Program-made: the position numbers and the translations under genes
Notes under the pieces: generated by a model
Databases searched by the model: none
What the model was told of the DNA's origin: nothing
The model's input: the letters and a program-made list of their open reading frames with translations, nothing else
In this document: one piece after another, positions 5,141 to 11,308 of the stretch
How positions within the stretch are numbered: position 1 is the stretch's first letter
Layout: each line of letters starts with the position of its first letter
Assembly: GCA_021323815.1 (NCBI GenBank)
Contig: JAJPKG010000159.1
Location: 1-11,308, forward strand
Reading direction: 5' to 3'
Source of the DNA: Pseudomonadota bacterium
GTDB taxonomy: Bacteria; Chloroflexota; Ktedonobacteria; Ktedonobacterales; JACDGC01
Length of the DNA: 11,308 nt

Positions 5141-8100
5141 TGGGCGTGCCAGGTTGCTGCCCAGTTCCTTGTCCCCGCGCTCTCAGGCTCAGCCAGGTTG
5201 CGCTGCCCATCAGCAGCGCCGCCAGCAAACCGATGACCACCGCAACGGTACCTGATTGGAAGGCGAGGATCGCCCCCCGCAGCGCCGCCAGACCAACGAA
5301 GCTGGAACCGATCAACACCAGCATGCGGGTGCGCGTGCCCACGCCGATGCCGACGATGATCACCGCCTCTGCCGCCAGTGCCAGGGCATAGACCCAGTTG
5401 GGATCGGTCTGGAAGGATTGCAGCAAGGACGGAGCCAGCAACAGCAGCGATCCCAGCACCGAGGCCGCGCGCCCCAGTTGCACCGGGCGGCCCAGCGTGT
5501 CGTCCACCGGCAGCAGCGCCCCAACGATCAGGTGATAGCTGCCGGGGGCCAGCACGAAAGCCTGCATGTTGTCCGCGCCGAGCCAGCGCGCCTCCCAGGT
5601 GATCGCCAGCGCCAGGCATTCCCCCGCCACATACCACAGCAAGCGTGGGCGAGCGAGGATGGCTTCGCGGTCGAAGCTGCGCCACACCAGCATCGCCCCC
5701 AGTGCCAGCAAGATGACGACAGCGGCTTGCGTTTCCGGCAGGTGGCTGACGAAACCGCCCGGTCCGATGCACGCGACCAGTGCCGTGCCGGCGGCGAGGA
5801 TGATCCCCGCCCAGCGATGCAGCTGCACCCCGGCAAGCCGCGCATCCACTGTCGTGCCAGGGGTCGTCGCCCACCACGCGCCGCGCAACGTCTCCTGCGT
5901 CCCCAGCCAGGGCAGCACGCGCCAGAGGTAGCTCAGCGCGGCATAGCCAAACGCCAGCGCGGCAAAGGCGAGCCGCGCCTGCCAGCTTGCGACATGCTGC
6001 CACGATGATCCAACGGCCAGCGCTCCCGCGCCGATGACGAATGCGCTCACCAGCACTTCCAGCTGCGCTTCCACCGCCGCGATGACATAGGCCGTCACGA
6101 AAAACGCCGCCAGGGAAAGCGTTTCGAAGCGCAAATCGCCTGCGGATTGCACCGTCGTACCCACTGCCGCGACGGCTGCGGCAGCATAAGGCGGCCACAA
6201 CCAGCGCGGCCCGCCCACGCGCCCGATGACCAATCCCATCGCCGATACGATCAGCGCCAGCGGCAGCAGGAAATGGGAATCGGGGTGTGCCAGCACCGCG
6301 CCGGTGGCATAGAGCACGGGGACGATGCCAGCCAGCGGGGCGCGTTCCAGCGCCGCCAGGATGTATGCCGCCGCCGCAAAGATCAGCAACGATACCGCAA
6401 CGTGTATTTGATCAAAGGGTGTAGTGCGCGCGGTGGCAAAGAGCGACGCGCCTATCCCCAGCGCATAGAGGGCCACGCCCCAGCGCGTGGCGAAGATCCG
6501 GCTGACGATTGCCCCGGCAACTGCCGCGCCGCCGGTGACAGCCAGCGTGGCCACATAGTTTGGCGAGGGTAACACCGCTGTCGCCACCAGGCCAAAGAAG
6601 GTCGCCGCTGCTGTCATTGCTGCCGCCCGCTGCTGCACCGCCGCCAGATATGCTGCCGCTGCGAACACCGCCAGCACACTCAATTGCAAAGCATGGTCCT
6701 GGGGCAAGGAGCGAAGCATGATGTTGGTGACATACAGCGCGTTGCCCAGCGCAACCGCGTGCATCATGAAGCGCTCGGCACGCAGCGCCGCGCCGAAACC
6801 AAGCATCAGCGCGATGCCCACCAGCGCCAGCGTGAATCCAAATTCGCTGGCGGCAAAAATCAGCGTTCTCTGATGCACGTCAGGCAGCACCGTCGCGTTG
6901 ACGGCAAGGACGCCTAGCACCGTGACCCGATAGGCCAACGAAGCGAACAGCCCGGCAACCAGAATCCATCCCGGCAGATGGTCCAACCGGCTGGTGAGCA
7001 GCGTCGTCACTGTAGCAAATCCCAGCGCAAGGGCCAGCGCCCAGTTGGGATCAGGAGCGGAGAAGACGGTCAGCGCGCCCAGTGTCGGTAACGCCAATGC
7101 CAAACCTTCCAGGCCCAGGCGCAACTTGTTTCCTTCGCGTTTGAGTTGCTTTGTTGCGACGGCTCCCGCGCCCTCGGCCACGCCCAGCGCGGCCATAATC
7201 ACAGCCTGCGTCGGGCGATCCACCTGTGCCCAGTGGGCAACGGACATCACCGTCTGTGCCGCCAGCGCCGCCGCCAGCCAATCCATCAAATCAACAAACC
7301 CTTGCCGGTTTGCGGGATTTTGCCAGGCACGCGAGCGCAGGTAACGTCCCCACAGCAGCGCCAGCAGCAGCAGCACGCCGGTGTCGATGGCGGTCGCTGC
7401 CCGATCAAAAATCGGCGTGATAGCGATGTTCCAGGTAGACAGTGCCAGAACGATCTCGCCGAGCAGCGCGGCAGCAGAGACAAGCGTCGCCACCACCAGC
7501 GCCGACTCGCCCAGGGCGCGCTGTTGGGGCGCGAGCAGCCGCGCACCCAGCATCACCAACGCGGCAGCACCGAGCGCGCCCACCCACCATTCTTGGGGTG
7601 CCTGCGCCCATGAGATCGCCGCCAGCGCACAGACGGTCAGCGCACTCCAGCCAAGATAGCCATAGGTAGCGAAGCGCGTGCGCCACGCCAGAACCAGGTA
7701 AATGCAGGTGGCATAGCCGGCACCGATAGTGAGCATCCCCACCACCGAAAGCCCCAGGCCGCGCAGGGCAAAGAGATACACCGCCAATGCCACCAACGGT
7801 GTCAGCAGCGCGAAAACACCCAGATACGCGCCGCCGACGGTGCGCAGGCGCGCCACCCGACGCAGCTGCGTGCCGAGGATGCCGAACAGCAGATACACAA
7901 CGACAACAGCGACCAGCTTCGCGGTGTCACCCAGACCAGGCAACCCGGCGATCTCGAAGCTGAGCACGGCTATCAGCAGCAAAAAGCCGCCCAGATAGGC
8001 CATGATGGCAATGGCTTGATCCGCGATGAACGCGCTCCACGAAAATGCCGGTCCCGCTGGGGCGACCTGCGACATGCCCGCGCCAACGCCACCAGTTATG

Positions 8101-8447
8101 GTTGATCTAGGCCTAGCGGGCGTTGGTCTAGGCGTGGCGGGCACCGAAATTGACGGTGTGGTGGCTGCGGTGTCCCTCACCGGCGCGGTTGCCATACTCA
8201 CACCCGCTGCTGGGGGCTGTTTGCGCAGCGTTTCATAGGTGGTGCGTAGCTCATCGCGCAGCTCGGTCAGCGTCATTGCTCCCTGGCCCACCGCGATGCG
8301 CTGGTCCAGCGTAAGCAGCAGATGATAGAGATCGTTCAGTTCTTTGATGAGGGCGGGATCAAGTGGTTCGCCACAATTCGGGCAATAGCGCGTTCCCGCA
8401 GGCGAAAACCGCCCGCAGCGCAAGCAAACAAGAGGTGGTGCTGCCAT
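5130..8447 (-). CDS. large polytopic membrane protein with N-terminal zinc ribbon
   Basis: 1105 residues. The first 26 residues form a zinc ribbon: CLRCG at Cys8/Cys11 and CPNCG at Cys22/Cys25. A helical segment (about 30-75, KELNDLYHLLLTLDQRIA, LTELRDELRTTYETL) and a Thr/Pro/Ala-rich linker (76-125) follow. From about residue 133 to the end the chain is almost continuous hydrophobic segments, apparently more than twenty membrane helices, with no catalytic motif I recognise. The architecture resembles the actinobacterial and Chloroflexota proteins labelled 'SCO7613 C-terminal domain-containing membrane protein', and loosely DUF2157 proteins; this is from memory. AAAGGGG lies 7 bases upstream of ATG 8447. 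The final codons and TAA lie within a repeat. Function unknown; transport, envelope polymer handling or sensing are all possible. Confidence 0.85.
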   Translation of the reverse strand: MAAPPLVCLRCGRFSPAGTRYCPNCGEPLDPALIKELNDLYHLLLTLDQRIAVGQGAMTLTELRDELRTTYETLRKQPPAAGVSMATAPVRDTAATTPSISVPATPRPTPARPRSTITGGVGAGMSQVAPAGPAFSWSAFIADQAIAIMAYLGGFLLLIAVLSFEIAGLPGLGDTAKLVAVVVVYLLFGILGTQLRRVARLRTVGGAYLGVFALLTPLVALAVYLFALRGLGLSVVGMLTIGAGYATCIYLVLAWRTRFATYGYLGWSALTVCALAAISWAQAPQEWWVGALGAAALVMLGARLLAPQQRALGESALVVATLVSAAALLGEIVLALSTWNIAITPIFDRAATAIDTGVLLLLALLWGRYLRSRAWQNPANRQGFVDLMDWLAAALAAQTVMSVAHWAQVDRPTQAVIMAALGVAEGAGAVATKQLKREGNKLRLGLEGLALALPTLGALTVFSAPDPNWALALALGFATVTTLLTSRLDHLPGWILVAGLFASLAYRVTVLGVLAVNATVLPDVHQRTLIFAASEFGFTLALVGIALMLGFGAALRAERFMMHAVALGNALYVTNIMLRSLPQDHALQLSVLAVFAAAAYLAAVQQRAAAMTAAATFFGLVATAVLPSPNYVATLAVTGGAAVAGAIVSRIFATRWGVALYALGIGASLFATARTTPFDQIHVAVSLLIFAAAAYILAALERAPLAGIVPVLYATGAVLAHPDSHFLLPLALIVSAMGLVIGRVGGPRWLWPPYAAAAVAAVGTTVQSAGDLRFETLSLAAFFVTAYVIAAVEAQLEVLVSAFVIGAGALAVGSSWQHVASWQARLAFAALAFGYAALSYLWRVLPWLGTQETLRGAWWATTPGTTVDARLAGVQLHRWAGIILAAGTALVACIGPGGFVSHLPETQAAVVILLALGAMLVWRSFDREAILARPRLLWYVAGECLALAITWEARWLGADNMQAFVLAPGSYHLIVGALLPVDDTLGRPVQLGRAASVLGSLLLLAPSLLQSFQTDPNWVYALALAAEAVIIVGIGVGTRTRMLVLIGSSFVGLAALRGAILAFQSGTVAVVIGLLAALLMGSATWLSLRARGQGTGQQPGTPTGS

Positions 8448-8472
8448 GACATGACCCCTTTCGTTCTGCTGA

Positions 8473-8501
8473 TTTACATACTAAACAAAAGAGAGTGGCA
8501 A
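8473..8501 (-). promoter_or_regulatory. candidate promoter for the large membrane protein gene
   Basis: On the minus strand TTGCCA (8501-8496) and TGTAAA (8478-8473) are 17 bases apart, giving a start of transcription near 8466, about 20 bases before the ATG at 8447. The -35 matches consensus at five of six positions; the -10 is weaker. The AT-rich patch here stands out from the GC-rich surroundings. Confidence 0.35.
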
Positions 8502-8515
8502 AACGTCACGCGTGG

Positions 8516-8638
8516 TCAAGCTGCCTGAGCGCACATTTCTCCATGCCACACGAAGCGGCCATTGACGAAGCGCAGGGCGCGGCGCGTTGTGCGGAAGCCG
8601 GCACGCACATACACGGTGATGGCGTGCTGGTTAAAAGG
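8516..8638 (-). pseudogene. remnant of a GNAT acetyltransferase (C-terminal end only)
   Basis: Read on the minus strand, this frame gives FNQHAITVYVRAGF followed by RTTRRALRFVNGRFVWHGEM and CAQAA-stop. The pattern FNxxAIxVYxxAGF is the conserved acetyl-CoA-binding helix and strand of GNAT N-acetyltransferases of the RimJ/RimL-like type, and the remaining residues, with an nGR.....EM ending, match the usual last strands. Only about 40 residues remain of a domain normally near 160-180. An in-frame TGA lies seven codons upstream of the Phe (8654-8656), and similarity stops at about that Phe. No start codon or ribosome binding site exists for it. It is best read as the tail of a deleted gene whose front part was lost by rearrangement. 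Confidence 0.6.
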
Positions 8639-8647
8639 CGGCAACGA

Positions 8648-8713
8648 AAAGGATCATCAAGGATCAGATGAGGCTCCCTTTGGGGAACGCCAGACATGCA
8701 GAAAGGATCATCA
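8648..8713. repeat. 12-bp direct repeat AAAGGATCATCA
   Basis: AAAGGATCATCA occurs at 8648-8659 and again at 8702-8713, separated by 42 bases. The left copy lies about ten bases beyond the point where the GNAT remnant loses similarity, so the repeat may mark an old insertion or deletion. No transposon ends are visible between the copies. Confidence 0.5.
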
Positions 8714-8753
8714 GCGCGTAAATAAGGGCGAACCGGATGCCGCAGTCATCCGC

Positions 8754-8777
8754 AGCGCGATCCCTACAGATCGCGCT
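8754..8777. repeat. inverted repeat upstream of lipoprotein gene (possible operator or dispersed palindrome)
   Basis: AGCGCGATC (8754-8762) and GATCGCGCT (8769-8777) form a perfect 9-bp inverted repeat around CCTACA. Its right arm covers the place where a -35 box would stand relative to the TATAAT at 8795, so it could be an operator. Equally it could be an intergenic palindrome, since the loop CCCTACAG echoes CCTCTACAG beside the 4982 palindrome. Confidence 0.5.
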
Positions 8778-8794
8778 CTCAGCATATTGTGCGC

Positions 8795-8800
8795 TATAAT
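8795..8800 (+). promoter_or_regulatory. -10 box for the lipoprotein gene
   Basis: A perfect TATAAT at 8795-8800 with no recognisable -35 hexamer; the corresponding position is occupied by an inverted repeat. Transcription would begin near 8807, downstream of the ATG at 8789, which argues for one of the later start codons (8828 or 8849) of the lipoprotein gene. Confidence 0.4.
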
Positions 8801-8827
8801 GCCATCCAGCGGTTGAGATGCGAACGA

Positions 8828-9397
8828 ATGCGACGGGGGCTTGGCAGCATGAGCCGGATGGCGTTGGGGATAGTCATGATGCTGGGCGTTTGCGCCCTGG
8901 CGGGTTGCGGCAGTTCCAGCACGCGCACCAGCACAACCGCGCCGTTCGCGGGCATCGCGCCCTCAGCGGTGCGCTGGTGCAGCACGCCAACCATCGCCTT
9001 CGAGGATGACGGCACCGCTCCCCCCAGCATTTTGCCCAGCTGGGCGCAGGCGAAACCCCTGCTGGGCTTCACCGTCGAATTGCCGCCGCTGATCCCCAAA
9101 GACGCCTGTCTCGTTTCCGGTGGCGGCGTGGTGCGCAATCCAACGTTCGGCAGCCGCTTCACCGTCCTTTATGCGCTTGCCACTACCGGCGCGCTCAGCA
9201 TCGCCGAAGTGCCAAAATCGCAAGATATCCCTCAGCCACAGTGCGACGCCGAGCAATCAGGCAACGCGCCCATCGCCACATGCCAGCAGACGATTAATGG
9301 ACTGAACGTGACCATCTCAAGCTCGCTGACCTTCGATCAGGTGCGCTATCTGCTTGCCTCACTCAAACCGAACGTTGATTGGGTGCCGAAATCATGA
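8828..9397 (+). CDS. putative lipoprotein of unknown function
   Basis: 189 residues from ATG 8828. A basic N-terminus and hydrophobic segment lead to the lipobox LAGC with lipidation at Cys27, so the mature protein should be anchored on the outside of the membrane. A Ser/Thr-rich spacer follows. The globular part (about 50-189) contains LLGFTVELPPLIPKDACLV, four further cysteines and a C-terminal INGLNVTISSSLTFDQVRYLLASL. The last block resembles the end of DUF4367-type outer domains, in which a strand is followed by a helix; this is a weak resemblance. The start is uncertain: 8789 lies upstream of the predicted transcription start, 8828 lacks a clear ribosome binding site, and 8849 has GGGGG about 9 bases upstream. 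It converges on the hydrolase gene with 7 bases between the stops. Confidence 0.75.
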   Translation: MRRGLGSMSRMALGIVMMLGVCALAGCGSSSTRTSTTAPFAGIAPSAVRWCSTPTIAFEDDGTAPPSILPSWAQAKPLLGFTVELPPLIPKDACLVSGGGVVRNPTFGSRFTVLYALATTGALSIAEVPKSQDIPQPQCDAEQSGNAPIATCQQTINGLNVTISSSLTFDQVRYLLASLKPNVDWVPKS

Positions 9398-9404
9398 TCC
9401 ATCA

Positions 9405-10046
9405 TCACGCACGAAGCCTCTCTCTCACCCATGTTGTGACAATGGCAGCCAGTTCATCGAGCTTGCCGGTGAAAAAGTGCGACGTGTCGTCGATGACGCG
9501 CAACGTCTTGGGTTCCGCGACACCGGCATACCAGGCGTGCAGCGCCGGCAGGGGGCTGTATTCGTCCTGCGCGCCCTGCACGATGAGTTTGGGTTTGCGG
9601 CACTCATCCAGCGGGGCGACATCCAGCGTGCCGGTGGGGACGCCCGCGCCGAGCAGATGCGTCACGCGTGCATCCGCGCAGCCGACCGGCAATCCCACCC
9701 ACGCGCCAAAAGAAAAGCCCGCCAGCAGCAACGGCGTCTGGGGATAGCGTGCCGCCAGCCAGTCCAGCGCCGTGCGCACGTCTTCGCTCTCGCCAATGCC
9801 ATTGGCATACGCGCCCGTGCTGCGGCCCACACCGCGAAAGTTGAAGCGCAACGCCGGCACGCCTGCCGCATTGAGTGCCTTTGCCAGCGTAAAAACGACC
9901 TTGTTGTGCATGGTCCCCTGCCCCAGTGGGTGCGGATGGCACACCAGCGCGGCCAGCGGCGCGGGCGGCACCGCTGCATCGACGCGCAGCAGACCTTCCA
10001 AGATGCCATGCGGCGCGGGGATATCAACTTGTTCGACGCTTGCCAT
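9405..10046 (-). CDS. alpha/beta hydrolase (COG2945-like)
   Basis: 213 residues, a single compact alpha/beta hydrolase domain of the small dienelactone-hydrolase-like type. Features in order: oxyanion-loop motif CHPHPLGQGTMHNKVV (36-51), LRFNFRGVGRSTG (66-78), nucleophile elbow GFSFGA with Ser112, acid Asp161 in VQGAQDEYSP, and His190 in DDTSHFF. All three catalytic residues are present, so it should be an active serine hydrolase in the cytoplasm, with no signal peptide seen. The substrate is unknown; family members act on small esters. ATG 10046 has AAAGGGA about 11 bases upstream, a rather long spacing. The gene is transcribed toward the lipoprotein gene and away from the small ORF at 10187. 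Confidence 0.9.
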   Translation of the reverse strand: MASVEQVDIPAPHGILEGLLRVDAAVPPAPLAALVCHPHPLGQGTMHNKVVFTLAKALNAAGVPALRFNFRGVGRSTGAYANGIGESEDVRTALDWLAARYPQTPLLLAGFSFGAWVGLPVGCADARVTHLLGAGVPTGTLDVAPLDECRKPKLIVQGAQDEYSPLPALHAWYAGVAEPKTLRVIDDTSHFFTGKLDELAAIVTTWVRERLRA

Positions 10047-10186
10047 TATGGATATGGTCCCTTTACAATTTCGTTCTGCTCACAGAGAGTAGCATAGCAC
10101 ACGACCTGAGGACCGATGGCCCTGGTCACAACAGCATGACAAGCGATATGCTCGAAATGATCATTTTGTCTCAGGAGCATCACGCC

Positions 10187-10903
10187 ATGCCCGCCCGTCA
10201 GCGCATTGCCATTGAGCCACCCGCGCCCGCGACAGTGGAGATGGCACAAGTTCATCGTGAATCGGGCGCGTTGCTGCTGCGCCGTGTGCTGCCGCGCTAT
10301 AACCCGCCCATCGACCAGAAAACGACGCTGCACGCGCCAGCGGTGAAGGATACGATGCGGCGAGAGCGCCGGGGGATCGAATCCCCCGGCTCGAGAAACG
10401 AAGCCCTCCGGGCTGTGGCCGAACGGGAACATGGATGGGAAGATGAGCGATATGGAATGGAAATAAGAGCGGTTCAACAGGATCATCCATCGATACATGA
10501 TCATGATCCCGATGCCACAAATCGTTATTCGACGCGATCCCTGCCAACCGTAGCCCGGACGGGCTTTGTCTTTCGAGCCGGGGGATTCGATCCCCCGGCG
10601 GGCGGGCGCTGCGGGGAATCTGCCCCGGTGGGCAGACGCTGCGCTCCCCAACCCCATCATTGCATCCTCTGTGGCGCGGCGGTGCCGCCCTGGCGCGACA
10701 TGTGCGCCATGCATGAGACGCGCTGGGGACGAGGCATGCCGCCGCCAGTGCAGATGACCGCGGATATCGACCAGCACGAGACAGTCAGGATGCCGGTTAT
10801 CGGTGGTGGGTCGTCACCAGGGCAAACACCGAAATTCCGATGGGCACGGCGAGGATGGCGATCAAGATCAACCAACTCGCCGGGCGGCCAAAGTTCAACG
10901 TGA
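10187..10903 (+). CDS. hypothetical protein with CxxC...CxxH motif, interrupted by repeats
   Basis: A 238-residue frame from ATG 10187, supported by AGGAG 9 bases upstream. Residues 1-60 and about 157-210 show GC-rich third codon positions like neighbouring genes. The second block holds CILCGAAVPPWRDMCAMH (Cys159, Cys162, Cys173, His176), a possible small zinc knuckle. Residues 61-148 are encoded by an inverted pair of two-hairpin repeats and the low-GC DNA between them. The last ~35 codons overlap the convergent DUF5808 gene and read as arbitrary sequence, so the true end was probably earlier. The best explanation is a small gene that acquired a repeat element without losing its frame, or a decaying gene. 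The frame may also be a chance product; no function can be assigned. Confidence 0.4.
   Translation: MPARQRIAIEPPAPATVEMAQVHRESGALLLRRVLPRYNPPIDQKTTLHAPAVKDTMRRERRGIESPGSRNEALRAVAEREHGWEDERYGMEIRAVQQDHPSIHDHDPDATNRYSTRSLPTVARTGFVFRAGGFDPPAGGRCGESAPVGRRCAPQPHHCILCGAAVPPWRDMCAMHETRWGRGMPPPVQMTADIDQHETVRMPVIGGGSSPGQTPKFRWARRGWRSRSTNSPGGQSST
10368..10414 (-). repeat. two-hairpin repeat, copy A (inverted)
   Basis: A large hairpin with a 10-bp perfect stem (GCCGGGGGAT at 10368-10377, ATCCCCCGGC at 10381-10390, loop CGA) is followed by TCGA and a small hairpin AGCCC-TCC-GGGCT (10402-10414). Its sequence is nearly the reverse complement of copy B at 10552-10599: the first 27 bases are identical, and overall there are three substitutions and one single-base indel. 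Confidence 0.8.
10552..10599 (+). repeat. two-hairpin repeat, copy B
   Basis: A small hairpin AGCCC-GGAC-GGGCT (10552-10565), then TTTCGA, then a large hairpin with a 10-bp stem (GCCGGGGGAT at 10577-10586 and ATCCCCCGGC at 10590-10599, loop TCG). It has the same orientation as copy C at 5096 and is opposite to copy A. Copies A and B bound a 232-base segment whose interior is less GC-rich than its surroundings and carries no recognisable gene. Confidence 0.8.
10604..10643. repeat. degenerate tandem duplication of the repeat tail
   Basis: GCTGCG recurs at 10608-10613 and 10638-10643 with a 30-base period. The stretch between them (GGGG-AATCTG-CCCC, then GGTGGGCAGACGCTGCG) looks like a shortened copy of copy B's large hairpin and tail (CCCCCGGCGGGCGGGCGCTGCG). 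This suggests that the full repeat unit extends past the large hairpin and was partly duplicated. Confidence 0.5.
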
Positions 10904-11308
10904 CGCCCATGCCCATCCGCCGTTCCACGAACAGCGCCGGATCGCTCGGATTGTAATAGATGATGCCACCAATCCAGTGATCGTCCGGTGTGCCGTCGCC
11001 CACGGCGCGTGTTTCCGCGGCTGCGGTGACGCGCCAACCACTCTGTCCATAGCGCGCATAGATGACGCCGATACCCACAAAAACGATGACCAACAAGGCA
11101 ATGGGCAATGCCCTGATCAGCCATGAGGGAGCCTGACTGTTGTCTGCCCTGAGGGTGGTGATAATCGCAATCGCCCCCATGAGCGTGATGACCCCCGTCT
11201 TCACCAGAAAGAGCAAGCGCGCCTGTGCCACGCGCCACGCCGCATTACCCTGCTCGCCATTGCCCAGACGCGCCAGACGAAACATCTGGGTCAGGGCCGT
11301 CAGCAACA
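10797..11308 (-). CDS. DUF5808-type membrane protein (5' end outside window)
   Basis: At least 170 residues are present; the frame is open to the right edge, so the true N-terminus is probably missing. Three hydrophobic segments are visible: LFLVKTGVITLMGAIAIITT, IALLVIVFVGIGVIYARYG and a C-terminal WLILIAILAVPIGISVFALV. Between the second and third lies HWIGGIIYYNPSDPALFVER followed by RMGMGVTLNFGRP, matching the DUF5808 pattern W.GG.iYYNPsDP.lfV.kR.G.G.tlNfg.p, often found at the end of DUF1648-type membrane proteins. Its function is unknown; related proteins are sometimes linked to the SdpI immunity family, but nothing here tests that. It converges on the doubtful small ORF at 10187 and overlaps its tail. 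Confidence 0.8.
   Translation of the reverse strand, partial: LLTALTQMFRLARLGNGEQGNAAWRVAQARLLFLVKTGVITLMGAIAIITTLRADNSQAPSWLIRALPIALLVIVFVGIGVIYARYGQSGWRVTAAAETRAVGDGTPDDHWIGGIIYYNPSDPALFVERRMGMGVTLNFGRPASWLILIAILAVPIGISVFALVTTHHR

Noticed and set aside
5074..6198. 374-codon minus-strand frame overlapping the large membrane protein
   Set aside because: It lies in a different frame of the same strand as the 1105-residue gene, is Gly/Ala/Arg-rich and has no plausible start signal.
9354..10097. 247-codon plus-strand frame opposite the hydrolase
   Set aside because: Antisense shadow of an alpha/beta hydrolase that has all catalytic residues.
10368..10643. CRISPR array
   Set aside because: The repeats are inverted hairpins with only two or three copies and no regular spacers; no cas gene is present.
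10046..10777. 243-codon minus-strand frame across the repeat region
   Set aside because: No ribosome binding site and no domain. It stays open mainly because the palindromic repeats read open on both strands.

Overview
The window starts in the last ~100 bases of a 23S rRNA gene and continues through about 11 kb of GC-rich bacterial DNA made mostly of ordinary housekeeping and membrane-protein genes. Gene content (an RpoD/SigA-type sigma factor beside an rRNA operon, a QueG with C-terminal HEAT repeats, a very long zinc-ribbon/polytopic membrane protein, a DUF5808-type protein) and the many intergenic palindromes suggest a Chloroflexota-like organism, perhaps Ktedonobacteria-related. This is inference from style and memory, not from a search.

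Layout: 1-101 is the 23S rRNA 3' end. 102-804 is a gene-free spacer in which no 5S rRNA is visible; it holds two plausible sigma-70 promoters and a sigma-54-like motif. 805-2127 (+) is a sigma-70 factor with regions 1.1 to 4, followed by a strong hairpin and then a classical T-tailed terminator. 2255-2923 (+) is a HAD phosphatase whose stop abuts the stop of 2918-3565 (-), a single-pass membrane protein with a DUF4878/NTF2-like outer domain. 3709-4956 (+) is QueG (epoxyqueuosine reductase). 4957-5129 carries a perfect 24-bp palindrome and a two-hairpin repeat. That repeat supplies the stop codon of 5130-8447 (-), a 1105-residue membrane protein with an N-terminal zinc ribbon. 8448-8827 contains the decayed C-terminal end of a GNAT acetyltransferase, a 12-bp direct repeat, and an inverted repeat beside a TATAAT box. 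8828-9397 (+) is a lipoprotein, convergent with 9405-10046 (-), an alpha/beta hydrolase. 10187-10903 (+) is a doubtful small gene with a CxxC...CxxH motif, interrupted in frame by an inverted pair of the same two-hairpin repeat. 10797 to the right edge (-) is a DUF5808-type membrane protein whose N-terminus lies outside the window.

The genes do not form an obvious pathway or operon; orientation changes at almost every gene. The most unusual material is repetitive: three copies of a two-hairpin repeat, two of them facing each other inside an open reading frame, plus other palindromes. I see no CRISPR array, transposase, tRNA or recognisable defence system.
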